A DNA stretch of 64,000 nucleotides from Misgurnus anguillicaudatus (taxonomy: Eukaryota; Chordata; Actinopteri; Cypriniformes; Cobitidae): assembly GCF_027580225.2 (NCBI RefSeq), contig NC_073351.2, forward strand, positions 7,234,501-7,298,500. Reading direction: 5' to 3'. Under the pieces are notes generated by a model. The model ran no database searches, was not told where the DNA came from, and saw only the letters and a list, made by a program, of their open reading frames with translations. This document shows positions 47,101 to 58,621 of this stretch, piece after piece. The translations under genes and the position numbers were made by a program. Numbering within the stretch: position 1 is the first letter of the stretch; each line of letters begins with the position of its first letter.

Positions 47101-48278
47101 GACCTTATACAAGCAATAATCAAGTGGAGTTTCTTTTGAATGTTTATAAAGAATATGGCATGCAACTGCCTAACATTAAAAACTTCGATGCAAAGTCGAC
47201 CTAACATCAATAATAATATTTAGGAAAATCAACAATTATGATTTTGTGATGAATGTGCTCCCGTGGCATGCGATTTTACTTGATTTGTTTTATTGCAGCT
47301 AAAATAGCCGGTAAACTAAAGATTTAACGGATTTGAAATGCACTAAGTAAGATTCGCTGTATCTGTACCTGCCATAGTTTCACCAACTCCTTCACCCAAA
47401 ATGTTTTTTTAGTAGTTTCTTTAGCCTGTAATAATAGTTTGAAGCTGATGTTCCTTTGGAAAAATATAAAAAATCTAACAACCATCAGTGTAATAATGTC
47501 TAATTATGTGAATGTTTTATTCTTTAAATAAAAAATGCCTAATTTAACACGGAGTGTACTTCAACTTTTTTTAACAGATATTTAGTTATATAGACTGCAA
47601 TATACACAAGCTTTTATCACAGTCATGGCCCCTAGCGGAGTCAAGTGGCTCCAGACCAACCTTCCGAACGAACGACTTACAGAAGTGATACGTAACTAAG
47701 AACGTTTCGGGAAACACGTATTAACGATAAGGTACAGCTTAAGGTACAACTTAAGAACGACGTAGAGCTAAGAAGGTTTCGGGGAACGCAGCCCAGATCA
47801 AGAGTGTGTCCCCGATTGTGTGTAGGACCTTGCACGTGCTGGGTCAGATCAAAGGTGTTTAAAACATTTAACAGTTCAATTGCAGCATTGTTTTCTGCAT
47901 TGTCTATATGAATATTAAAATCTCCAGCAATAACAAAATAATCAAATTCAGAGGAAATTGTTGATAAAAGTTCTGTGAATTCATCAACAAATGCTGAGGT
48001 GTATTTGGGAGGTCTATAAATAATTGTAAACAGAATGCGTGGTGTACCTTTTAAAGCAATACACAAATATTCAAAAGACTGGTAATCACCAAGTAACACT
48101 TGCTTGCATTGAAAGGCATATTTGAATAAAGCAGCTATTCCTCCACCTCTTCTAACAGCTCTACAGACATTTATAAAGGTAAAGTTGGGTGGGGCTGATT
48201 CATTGAGGACTGTAGCACTGCAGCTGTCATCTAACCAAGTTTCATTTAGAAACATAAAGTCCAGGTTGTTAGTTTTAA
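44113..48278 (-). pseudogene. LINE ORF2: partial endonuclease and reverse transcriptase
   Basis: Starting mid-endonuclease, the minus strand has MFLNETWLDD, IIYRPPKYT and VIAGDFNIHIDN. After the MITE it resumes with ALSDHFCVYFDL and reaches the reverse transcriptase: LSNYRPISNLPFIGK, FQSGFRQHHSTET, a frame change near 45230, YGVPQG-like CGVPQGSFLAP and the catalytic YADDTQIY near 44925-44950. It ends at 44113 after the typical C-terminal PEEIRCASTVNTF. The N-terminus is missing, the MITE cuts it and the frame shifts once, so it is inactive. It belongs to the same group as the LINE at 21263-27585 but is a different subfamily. Confidence 0.85.
46382..47794. repeat. MITE inside the LINE endonuclease, about 1.4 kb
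   Basis: Ends GGGCTGCGTTTCCCGA and TTCGGGGAACGCAGCCC are an imperfect inverted pair. Inner parts also pair (GTGTTTCCCGAA with TTTCGGGAAACAC; CCTTAGC region). It splits the LINE frame. The target duplication is unclear. Interior has no gene. Confidence 0.7.
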
Positions 48279-49030
48279 AATACTGTTTAAATAAATTAGA
48301 AATATTTTAGCCACGTGTTTCTCAGTCTGCCCGCTAAAATAATAAGATAAGATGAACAAAGTGAGAAAAGTAGAATTCTATTATTTCTATTCCGGGGGGC
48401 AGAGTGCTGGCATCTCAAGAGTAACCATGGCATCTCGAAATGCCCGCACCTACAAAGGACTGTCAGCCAGCGTACGCGCACATTCATTCCCACAACCCGC
48501 GTGAATTAAATGAACGGCCGCAAATGCCTCATAGTGCCAAGAGTGGTGTCACCCGAGGCATCTCGAAATGCCCGCACCTACACACGACTGACAGCCAGCG
48601 CGCAAACATTACGACAGCACAAAAACCGCGTAATTTAACAGCAAACTACACAGAGAGCGCAAAGAACAAGTACAAATGATGACAGCAAGCGCACACAATC
48701 AGTGTTAGTATCCACAAACAGCGGCACCTGGTACAAATATGGGACGCTGAAGTGCCCTAAATGACACAAAAACTGTAAGCTGCCTCAAAAAGTCACGGTG
48801 CCACCACTAGCAGCCTCAAGATGAGTCCGATGCCGGAAGTGCCACGGTTGGCTGCCTTGGGATGCCGGAGGTGCCACAAAAAATGCCTCAAGTGCCACTA
48901 ATAGCTGCCTCAAAATGAGCCAGATGCCGGAAGTGCCACTACTGATGCCGGAGGTGCCGCTGCTGATGCCGGAGGTGCCGCTGCTGGCTGCCACTGCCGC
49001 GATTTGAGCTTGCTGTCTCTCCACGTGACG

Positions 49031-50132
49031 ATGGCCTCGCGAACAGCTCGCGCTGGCTAAAAGGGTCAACTTCCCGCTCCAGCATGCATTTTGAATGCAG
49101 AAATTATAAGCAGTAAGTTTATAATATTTATATAATGCTTAATAATATGGGTGCACCGTGGCGTAAATCGGCCGATGACGCTTGCTATGGTGAAATGCCG
49201 CTACATCCAAAAGCCAGAGGGCGCTCAAGTGCAGAAACTCAATATGCGCTGCAGACGAACAACATTAAACACACAGCTCCAGAAAATGCCAAAAATATAT
49301 TTTTATATCACTGTTCAAACCTTTTCATGTATTTTCATGATAATAAAGAATATGTGTAATGATTATGTTTGAGGAGTGTTGCTTTTTAAATGCATGTTGA
49401 TTTCATATTAATAAGGACTTATTGATCTTAATAAATGATGCCTGTAAATTTACACACATACGTCAATGAGATCGTTATTTATAGCATTTATTCTTTTTAT
49501 ATAGGTTGAAAATTAAAACTTTAACGTTATTTAATCTGACTGAAATTTGTTTGTGTTTAACACTGATTTGTTTTTCTGTTTAATATTGGTCTGTCCTGTT
49601 AAACGTGCTCAGAAACATGAAGATTACAGTTTCTACAGAGCCTAAAACTGATGGATAATCTGCTCACCTAAACAGGTAATGTATAAACATTACAAACACA
49701 ATTAATTAATTTATAAATATTAATTTCATGAATATTTAATATTTTTAACAATTATTATGAATAATATACATAATATTAAATTGTATACGTTCAGTTGTTC
49801 TGTTAAGTTCTTTGAAGGATATGAATGGTAGATCACATAGATTATCTTTCTCACTATCTATAAGCAGCATGCTATATAAATGTTCAACATAATATTTAAT
49901 ACTCTTTTACCTTGATTGTTAGGGTTGTGTTAATATCAAGCATTTTATTGTTCATTTGCTTGAAAGTTACTGCTGGGGCTTTCCTGCTGAGATTAGCTGA
50001 AAGGTTTTAATTCTGAAAGAATTCAAGTCTTTAATCTGAATATGAAAGCAGTAAGTCATAGGAAATCTGTTTAAATAATGTTTATTAACAATGTATTTTA
50101 TACCGCTTGAATTGTGCAGAATTCTGCTTGAT
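49031..50132. other. Non-coding stretch, nothing recognised
   Basis: AT-rich sequence. A 74-codon frame at 49135-49359 lacks any recognisable domain. No repeats with clear ends were found. Confidence 0.45.
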
Positions 50133-50140
50133 GTTTAGTC

Positions 50141-50424
50141 CAGTGGTTCCCAAACTTTTTCAGCCTGCGGCCCCCCTTGTGTACGGTGCATCCTTCGCGG
50201 CCCCCCAAAGAAAATTTGTGACAAAAAACTCAACATTTTAATAAAAAAACATTAAATTATACAAAACATAGTGCTTTTGGTTAGTAGCCTTATTTTTTTT
50301 AGGTTTAATTACAAAGAAGTCATGATAAATTAATGTATTTCATAAAATGTCATAAAACTGGGGCCCCCCTGGCTCCATCTCACGGCCCCCCTGGGGGGCC
50401 CGGCCCCCAGTTTGAAAACCACTG
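50141..50424. mobile_element. Short hAT MITE, 284 bp
   Basis: The perfect 8-bp target duplication GTTTAGTC lies at 50133-50140 and 50425-50432. Ends are CAGTGGTTCCCAAACTTT and AGTTTGAAAACCACTG, with GGCCCCCC-rich inner parts. Confidence 0.9.
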
Positions 50425-50753
50425 GTTTAGTCCACCTGTTGGCTGGCTCTGGTGCCTGACAGTTTTCTCCATCCTCTGAATGAAGGCCACCACGAGTGGT
50501 CATGTTAACCAAATATTTTTAATCTAAATGCACAGTAAATGCGCAATCTAAACGCTTAATAAACTGATAACGTGTAAGGTCATTAAAACTGATCGGCCTG
50601 TTTTTTGCTCTTTACCCAGATTTTTTTTTACCCGATTTTACTTTGTATGTAAACGCCTTAACCAGCTTTTTTGCTGTTATGTTTATGTGCACATGTCTCC
50701 GCCTGTAAAAGATAAACGTCACAAATGAAAGTAAATGAAAACAAGTTCAAGTT

Positions 50754-51759
50754 CCTTTATTTTGTACCCTTAAATTAGGTTTCAGTGGCAAGTTCACAGT
50801 TCCTCACACAGACAAATAAAAAACAACATTAAAACAATACTAAAGGGACATCATCAGAACAGTAACATAAAGTAACAGCATAAAATATATCAATAAATAA
50901 CAATTAAAAAGTAAATAAAAAATAAAATAAAAACCCTTATTACGCCTTCAAATTATTCATGTGGTTAATCACAGCTGGGGGCAAGCTGTTCTTAAATCGT
51001 TTTGTTGAGCAATGTTGTACTCTATACCGTCGATTTGATGGGAGAAATTGAAACTCATTATACAGGGGGTGATGCCTATCTCCTGTAATTGAAACACCCA
51101 TTCGCTGTACCTGCCTGGTATACAGTAAAGCAGGGGTAACGTTAAGTGAAGGCTCCCCAACCAACTTACTAGCCCATTTCACAATCTGATTCATCGAGTT
51201 GCAATTTTTCACTGATAGATTTCCATACCAGGACACCAAAGTAAATGACAATAGTGACTCAATGTAGGCACGATAAAACAAAATCAACAATGTTTTATCA
51301 ACATGAAATTTACATAATTTCCTCAAAAAGAACATTCGTTGGTGCCCTTTTTCACACACAGCTTCACAGTTTCCTTCAAAACTTAACTTTGAATCAATAA
51401 TTGTCCCCAGGTATTTATTTATATGATTGCACACACTCCACAGCTTGACCCTTAATGGTTGTGACTACATGCGTGTTAACATTCCTTCTAAAATCAATAA
51501 CCATATCCTTAGTCTTCAACACATTCAAACAAAGCTGAGACTCTTCACACCACTCTACAAAGTCTATAATAACTGGTCCATGTCCCGTCTCACCATTCCT
51601 AAGCAGACTGACAATAACAGTGTCATCTGCATATTTTAAAATACACGATTCTCCCAATTGCTTTGACACATATTTGTTTAAAGAATAAACAGTAAGTGGG
51701 AGAGTACACAACCTTGTGGTGAACCGGTAGAGGATGTAACTTGTATTTTTTATCCTCAC
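50754..51759 (-). pseudogene. Non-LTR retrotransposon reverse transcriptase, C-terminal remnant
   Basis: On the minus strand, LKYADDTVIVSLL holds the catalytic YADD (near 51640). It is followed by DFVEWCEESQLCLNVLKTK and DFRR, then after a frame change near 51425 by YLGTIIDSKLSF, MFFLRKLCKFHVD and HPLYNEFQFLPSNRRY. The 3' end is near 50754 in CAAGTTCCTTTATTTTG. The spacing and the FVEWC/NVxKTKxMVIDFR signature differ from the three L2-like LINEs in this window, so it is another clade, which I cannot name securely. Strong 5' truncation and a frameshift make it dead. Confidence 0.75.
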
Positions 51760-51776
51760 TCTTTGTGTCCTGTTAG

Positions 51777-53769
51777 TTAAAGGAAAATTCCATTTTCTTA
51801 AAAGAAAAATCCAGATAATTTACTCACCACCATGTCATCCAAAATGTTGAAGTCCAGAAGAAATTATGTTTTTTAAAGGAAAACATTGCAGGATTTTTCT
51901 CATTTTAATGGACTTTAATAGACACCAACAATTAATACTTCACTCAACACGATTGTCATTTTTGACAAGAAAAATTAAAAATATGTACTTTAAAACCACA
52001 ACTTTTCGTCTAGATCCGGTCCAGCGCGACCTAACGTAAATGCGTCGTGACGTAGGGAGGTCACGTGTTACATATATAAAAAGCCCATTTGCGGACCATT
52101 GTAAACAATAAACTGACACAAAGACATTAATTAGTATCAGTTGATATACAACAATGACCACGTTTACATGCACACCAATAATGCGATTATTTCCAGTAAT
52201 GCGAGTAAGGTCTTAATCGCAGTAAGATGTTTACATGACTGGAGCTAACCTCTTCACTCCGGTTTACATGCAGTTTTTATTTTCTGATTATTCACACATA
52301 GCCCAATGCAGAGCACAAATGACGAACTCACATATATGGTCCACTGTTTTAATTTACTTACGTTAAATGACAAACACGTTGTTATAGATGTATTTCATTA
52401 TCCGGTGCCGTGATATAAATATGACAGTGCCTGTAAAGGGCATTCACATTAAAACGATATAAAAATATAGTTTTAAAAATCGTTTTATATTAAAGATAAT
52501 AGCAGAGTTCACACAACAACTATAACGATAGCGATTTTGGCACATGATGAACGATAAACCATTAACAGCCAATCAAATCTATTTGAACTTGAAGTGCACG
52601 CGCACTTAAAATGCAGTAGAAAGCTCATTCGTTGCCAGCGCTGATGCAGTTGCTGTGAACTTTTTCTATCACACTGACTACGCCAAAAGGTAAGATATTA
52701 TTAAACTATTCATTGTTTAGTTACACGAAACGCAGCGAGTTGAGGACATCTGCTGGTTTCCCGCTGTGTAAATGCAGCAAGAACAGCATATGTACATATT
52801 CAGTGACATGTAAACAATTGCAAAAAAGTTTTTATTACAAGAAATATCCAATATTAGGTAATGCCGCGCTCGTTGAGTGAATTAGCATTATCATTATGAT
52901 GTGGTCACTAATAGATTTATCGTTATAATTATTGTTATAATGTCCCTTAAAGGTTTTATACACTGATGCCGTGTTATTTGAGCTGTTTCTGAATGAAGGC
53001 AGACTGCTGACAGCGAGTCGTGTTGGCAGAGTTCATGTAAAACTTCCTAATGTCAAGTTTAAAACTAATTTGTGGTTAAGGTGCGTGACTAAAACACACG
53101 CGCACTTCAGTTAGTGCGGTATAAATGCGATTAAAGCGTTTACATGGACGCATACTGCAATTATAAACGGCGTACGCCACCTCTTTTAATGCGATTATAC
53201 TTACTGCGATCATGAGCTTAATCGCATTATTTTTTATCGAATTATTGTGTTTACATGAGGTAAAGTATAATCGCAGTATTGCCAAAATCCCATTATAATC
53301 GCATTATTAGGGTGCATGTAAACGTGGTCAATGTAGGAACGGTCCTCTTTCTCCACACTTGTAAACACTGGGGCGGAGTTTCGCATTCGTCCTCTGTGAC
53401 TTCTTGACGTCATGACGTATTGCGTGGGGTCACATCACGCATCACGACCGGATCTAGACGAAAAGTTTTGGTTTAAAAGTGTATATTTGTTATTTTTATT
53501 GTCAAAAATGACAATCGTTTTGCTAGATAAGACCTTTATGCCTCGTTTGGGATCGTTTATAGTCCTTTGAAACTCCGTTGAAAAAAGTGTTAAGTATTAA
53601 ATGTTGGGCTCTATTAAAGTCCATTAAAATGAGAAAAATCCTGCAATGTTTTCCTCAAAATACATATTTTCTTCTGGTCTGAACAAAGAAAGACATCAAC
53701 ATTTTGGATGACATGGTGGTGAGTAAATTTTCTGGATTTTTCTTTTAAGAAAATGGACTATACCTTTAA
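51777..53769. repeat. Foldback (TTAAAGG class) containing another palindromic element
   Basis: Ends TTAAAGGAAAATTCCATTTT and AAAATGGACTATACCTTTAA pair imperfectly, and the arms continue (GGATTTTTCTCATTTTAATG with its complement near 53625; GTCTAGATCCGGT region near 52005 and 53450). A second element sits in it at 52156-53329. Confidence 0.85.
52156..53329. repeat. GTTTACATG palindromic element with 3-bp AAT duplication
   Basis: Ends GACCACGTTTACATGCAC and GTGCATGTAAACGTGGTC are a perfect 18-base inverted pair flanked by AAT (52153-52155 and 53330-53332). Inner AATGCGATTAT-type motifs recur on both sides. It is related in its ends to the element at 36601-37403. Confidence 0.85.
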
Positions 53770-54470
53770 GAAAGTTTAATGCAATCTTTGGTTATAAGTC
53801 AGATTTTAAACTGATGATCTACATTCTGTCACTAGCCCACCACAATCCACGTGCACCAGCTCTGAAAAGTGCAGGACAAACGTCTTCCTCCACCTGTGAG
53901 TCTCTTGCCACATATACATAAGGTAATGAATTATTTGAAAATATGCTGAAATTAAAAGTTTGTTTTATTGTGGTGCATTATTTTAATTATTAAATAATTT
54001 CTCAGATTAATAAAAGTCACATTTAATTTTCCATATATATAAAAAAAAAACTTGTGCCACATCCAATGTTTATCAAACAACGTGAATTGAAGACTATGAG
54101 AACAAACACATGTTTGAATGTAGGCTATGCAACAAATGAAAGAGGATTTAAAACGAATGCTAAATACCCTATTACCCATTGATAATATCTACCTTATACT
54201 ATGGTCACTTGCATTTGTTTATATGCACCATAAAATAAGACTGGGATGATACGCTAACCATTATTTGCATTATTATTTTATCTACAGTTTTAGAACTGTG
54301 CTTGATATGTTTTTATGGCAGGGGTTTTAAATTATGACGCAAGGACCCTGAAATATGATAAAACTTTGAAGAATTCCCATTCCAAAATAATAATATATCC
54401 CGCTCTTTATATTTCTATTTATAAAGAAACATTTAAACTGTGGTGCATAACTATTCTTATGGAAATAAGT
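53770..54470. other. Non-coding stretch, nothing recognised
   Basis: AT-rich sequence between a foldback and a LINE. No gene or terminal repeats were identified. Confidence 0.45.
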
Positions 54471-54487
54471 TTGCAAATGTTAATGAA

Positions 54488-55756
54488 AGCCAGTTACGCA
54501 CATTCTTGACAAATAATAGTACATATGAAAAGTTCCAGTCAGGATTCAGGCCCCACCATAGCACAGAGACAGCGTTGCTTAGAGTTACAAATGACCTCCT
54601 ATTAACATCCGATCGTGGTGAAATCTCAATTCTTATATTATTAGACCTTAGTGCAGCCTTTGACACAATAGATCATACAATCTTACTCAATAGACTAGAA
54701 AACTATGTTGGTATCAGTGGTCAGGCGCTAGCCTGGTTTAGGTCGTATCTAACCAATCGCTATCACTTTGTTTATGTAAACGAGGAAGAGTCATATCACT
54801 CCCTGGTTAAATACGGTGTACCGCAGGGATCGGTTTTAGGTCCTATCCTGTTCTCGTTATACATGTTACCTCTAGGAGACATTATCAGGAAACATAACAT
54901 AAGTTTTCACTGCTATGCGGATGATACCCAGCTTTACATCTCCTCACATCCCAGCGAAACACACACGTTTTCTAAGCTAACAGACTGCCTTAGCGATGTT
55001 AGTGACTGGATGGCACATAACTTTCTTAAACTGAACTCCAATAAGACAGAGATACTTATTATTGAACCGAATCGCTACAAACATAATATGTCAGATTACA
55101 AGTTGCACATAGACGGCTGCGCTGTGGTGCCATCTTCCACGGTTAGGAACTTAGGTGTGATGTTCGACAGCAACTTATCCTTCGATAGTCATATCGCCAA
55201 CGTCTGCCGCACAGCATTCTTCCATCTTAGAAATATCTCGAAAATACGCCATATACTGTCTACATCTGACGCAGAGAAGCTTATCCACGCTTTTATGACC
55301 TCTAGAATAGACTATTGTAACTCGCTACTCGGGGGATGCCATGCAAATCAAGTAAACAAGCTTCAGCTAGTTCAAAACGCTTCCGCAAGGGTACTTACTC
55401 GATCTAAAAAGTATGACCACATAAGCCCAATTCTGGCATCTTTACACTGGCTACCAGTTAAATATCGCATACAATTTAAAATATCACTAATCACCTACAA
55501 AGCTTTAAATGGCCTAGCACCCTCATATCTTAGAGAATTACTATCAGAATACAATCCATCACGCACACTACGGTCGCAAAATTCTAGTCTCTTGATTATC
55601 CCTAGACTATCAAAAGTGTCTAAAAGTGGAAGGTCATTTTCCTACTTAGCCCCTAAGCTCTGGAATGATTTACCAACCGATGTCCGAGAATCAGACACAG
55701 TTGATAATTTTAAATCTAGACTTAAAACTTTTCTCTTCAACAAGGCATTCACATAA
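54488..55756 (+). pseudogene. LINE reverse transcriptase, 5'-truncated but otherwise open
   Basis: An uninterrupted frame of about 420 codons begins inside the fingers region ([16 protein letters not shown]) and contains [23 protein letters not shown], the catalytic YADDTQLY near 54915-54938, VRNLGVMFD and the C-terminal [15 protein letters not shown], ending at TAA after 55753. The endonuclease and early palm are absent, and no start codon of its own is expected. The clean frame suggests it is younger than the other LINEs here. Confidence 0.85.
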
Positions 55757-56397
55757 TTGTTTTATTAATGGTACTCATCTCACAATAGATATCTTGAACA
55801 ACCTAATAAATAAATAAACTAAATATTCTTACGAAAATGTTTAATCTCTCCTTACTCGTTTACATATGTGCAGCAAACCATGAGCCGGGCATAAACTTTT
55901 AAAAACAAAGGTCACGTATAAAATAGAAAAGGCTACATACAAGGAAAAGAAACGCTACTCTGTGCACATACAAACCACAATACAAGGCCAAAACTTCAAA
56001 ACTACACCAATAAATCCCCGAATCGGGCCATTAATTGCCAAGCGCAGAGGAGTGATTGAAAGTTATGTATGGAATTATGTTATCACTTGCTCGGCCCATC
56101 TCCTGAGGTTTCTGAGTCGAGTAGGGGAGTACTGTGAAGCCCAGACAGGCATCAGGGAGATGGCTGGCGCAGTCACGTCCCCGTCTCCCCTTTACTCCCT
56201 TGCTCGTCCGGACTTCAATAAAGCACGATGGGTATAGATTTGTGGTGTTAAGCCCACTAGTCGGGGGCGGGACTTCAGTCCTTAAAAGGGTGTCACTGCA
56301 CCCATTTCCAAAACATTCGCCGTCCCGTGGATTTTTCTCATTCTCCCTAAACCAAACTGTGCAGAGTCTTTCACTAGGATGACGTTGTATCTTCAAT

Positions 56398-56590
56398 ACG
56401 TATATGTACATGTGTGTGTATGTATGTGTACATGTGTGTATGTGTGTATATATCTGTATGTATATGTGTATATGTGTGTGTATGTGTGTGTATGTGTATG
56501 TATATATATATGTGTATATGCGTATATATAGATATGTGTGTATATATATGGATAGATGTTTGTGTATATGTACAGGTGTATACATATGAA
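56398..56590. repeat. TGTATG/TGTGTA microsatellite
   Basis: About 190 bases alternate TG and TA steps (GTGTGTATGTATGTG and similar). Frames read through it encode only Met/Tyr/Val/Cys repeats and are artefacts. Confidence 0.95.
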
Positions 56591-57169
56591 TGGCCCCTAC
56601 GCTAATTGGGTTTTGTTTTTCTTTCTTTATGTCTCGTCCTCCTCTCCGAGGACAATGAGACAAACAGACCCAGTTCCGGTAAATGTGAAAGTCGGCACAC
56701 CTCTGACCCACCGGCAGACCTTCAACGTGATGCCCAGCTGATGCATGACCAACGACCACCAGCAGAACCCGCTTAACCTCCGCCTAATCTCCTTAATCGT
56801 TTCAATATAAATATATCTCCCAAGGGTTTTTCCCTCCTATGACTTTTTTTTACTTCCCCGGCTGAACCTGGGGTTTTTTTTTTATCCTAGGGGGTTTTTA
56901 AACCCGGGGAGGCAGCCCTCTTGGGCTTAACTTAGCACCATCTTCTTTACGTTACAATAGCAATACGCACGCTTATAATGTTGATTCATAGCCGCATCAA
57001 ATTTAGCTGCTTGTGCTATCGTGTATTATGTTGTGCTATCTGTCGTTTTTCTGTGCTTTTCACTTCTTCTATTAATGTAAAGCTGCTTTGAAACAATCAC
57101 CAATTGTGAAAAGCGCTATATAAATAAAATTGAATTGAATTGAATTGAAAAGTTCATCTCTGTCACTGG

Positions 57170-58613
57170 CAGTGTTGGGCAAGTTACTTCCAAAGTGTAA
57201 TACATTATATATTACAAATTACTGTCATTTGAAAGTAATTAGTTACATTACAATATTACTGTCTCTGAACTGTAATGAGTTACACTACTTTTGCATTACT
57301 TTTGAGTTACTTTCATCAAAAGAACAGAAGTATGACTAGTAGGCATTATAAAATGTTAAAATGTAGTTTGTTGCTGCTTATAAATCTAGAAGTTATGTGT
57401 TGGCCCTCGAGCTTTGAATAGGCAAAGTGAAGACTTATGGCAAAATACAGTAACAATCACTGTCAGAATCATAAACATAGACACATGATCTGGTAAAAGT
57501 CTGGTAAATTATGGTACACATACCAAACACAATAGAGCCCACTATAATGCAACCTAATAACATGGCAAGACACGCAACCTCATTTCATTTCTATTCTTAA
57601 GTGATCACTTTTAATTGAGATTCACAGCACAAACCTGGCATGCACTGGGTTGACACAACTTATCAAAAAGTGCTATTGGAGGATCAGGCCTCAAGGAATA
57701 CAGCTCATTTCAGTACAATATAAGGATTACATGTAGGCTAACATATAATTGCTTAATAAAACACAGACAAACAGAGGAACACTGCTTTTTGCCAAACAAT
57801 GAATAGGCTCCCATACAAAGGCTGCTAAAACTTTAAACAGTGATGTTTAAATGTACTAAATTGTACTAAATTGTTATGTTATGTTATGTTGTAGTTTAGG
57901 TTGCTGTTTGTAATAAAACTGTAGATAGCATAGGAATAGCCTAGCACTGTAATCATAGCAAAGCTTACCTTGCCATTGCTGGTGTGATATGGATTTTACT
58001 GGCAACATGTAAAAGTCTCTTTACTTCTGAGGTTCAAGCAGCACAGGAGACCGATAGAAACGTTCTGTTGCTTTTACTTAGTGCTCTTATTCGCAAAATT
58101 ATGCGTGTGCGGCGCTACCGGACCTGATTGCGACCACTTTAGTCAATGCTTACGGCCGCGGACTTCCACATGTCTATAATTGACGCGCACCGCGTCCAAA
58201 TCGCATTTCAAATACAAAGTTAAAGTAAAAATTAACATGTTGCATACAGCACGTGGAAACAGACATACGCTGCGTCCCAAACCGCCTACTTCCATACTAT
58301 ATAGTAGGCAAAGAGTACGAGAAGTAGTGCTTTTCGCCCACTATATAGTATAGAAGTATGCGGTTTGGGACGCAGCCATAACTATTACACGCAGCTTTTT
58401 CATGTGTGGATGCTGGTCGCGCGCATTGGTCAAAAATAAAAAAATTAAAATAACACAGTCTAATTTTGAAATGCATTGTTGTAACGCGCTCGTTACTAAG
58501 ACTGTAACGAGTAAAATATTACCAAAATTTTATTAGTAATGCGTTATATTACTGCGTTACAGCAAAAACAACTGTAATATATTATATTTTGTAATGCGTT
58601 ACTCCCAACACTG
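57170..58613. mobile_element. Non-autonomous hAT element, 1,444 bp
   Basis: The perfect 8-bp target duplication GTCACTGG lies at 57162-57169 and 58614-58621. Ends CAGTGTTGGGCAAGTTACTT and GTAATGCGTTACTCCCAACACTG pair over the outer 10 bases. Subterminal GTAATACATTA-like motifs are numerous. No transposase. A 0.1-kb foldback is nested at 58270-58378. Confidence 0.9.
58270..58378. repeat. Small perfect-ended foldback
   Basis: GCTGCGTCCCAAACCGC and GCGGTTTGGGACGCAGC are exact complements; inner CATACTATATAGTA and CTATATAGTATAG also pair. It is inserted in the hAT element. Confidence 0.85.
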
Positions 58614-58621
58614 GTCACTGG

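Larger units (their letters stand above)
43824..48290 (-). mobile_element. L2-like LINE, 5'-truncated, inserted in the foldback arm
   Basis: The 3' end lies at 43824 with repeated GCAAG units and AAGTTTATTTGTATAGCAC, the usual 3' terminus of fish L2 LINEs. The 5' end stops inside the endonuclease near 48280. The target reads GGTTTTA at left and GTTTTAAAA at right, consistent with a short duplication. Removing the LINE rejoins the foldback arm exactly, as judged by the intact opposite arm. A MITE at 46382-47794 interrupts it. Confidence 0.85.
42064..49030. mobile_element. Large foldback transposon with 0.7-kb repeat-rich arms
   Basis: The left arm (about 42064-42770) and the right arm (49030-48300, continuing at 43823-43740) are reverse complements with high identity. 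Shared landmarks are CAAGCTCAAATCGCGGCAG, GGTGGCACCGTGACTTTTTG, GTAGAATTCTA-like sequence, TTTCTCA and CTACCGGTAGGTGCCC. Outer parts of both arms hold a tandem repeat of GGCAGCTAGTAGTGGCACTTCCGGCATC type. The right arm is split by a LINE at 43824-48290. Without it the element is about 2.5 kb. No transposase frame is visible in the 1-kb centre (42775-43735). The class is unknown; the termini at CACGTG are approximate. Confidence 0.75.
54471..57150 (+). mobile_element. L2-like LINE, 5'-truncated, plus strand
   Basis: The element starts within the reverse transcriptase near 54471 and runs through a long 3' untranslated region to 57150, ending in GCGCTATATAAATAAA and repeats of ATTGA. The untranslated region contains a TG/TA microsatellite at 56398-56590. 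It ends 20 bases before a hAT element. The exact 5' breakpoint is uncertain. Confidence 0.85.

Noticed and set aside
44113..48278. A host reverse-transcriptase gene
   Set aside because: The 3' GCAAG tail, 5' truncation, L2 motifs and insertion into a foldback arm identify it as a LINE copy.
56404..56605. Met/Tyr/Val/Cys-rich open frames on both strands
   Set aside because: They are translations of a TG/TA microsatellite in a LINE 3' untranslated region.
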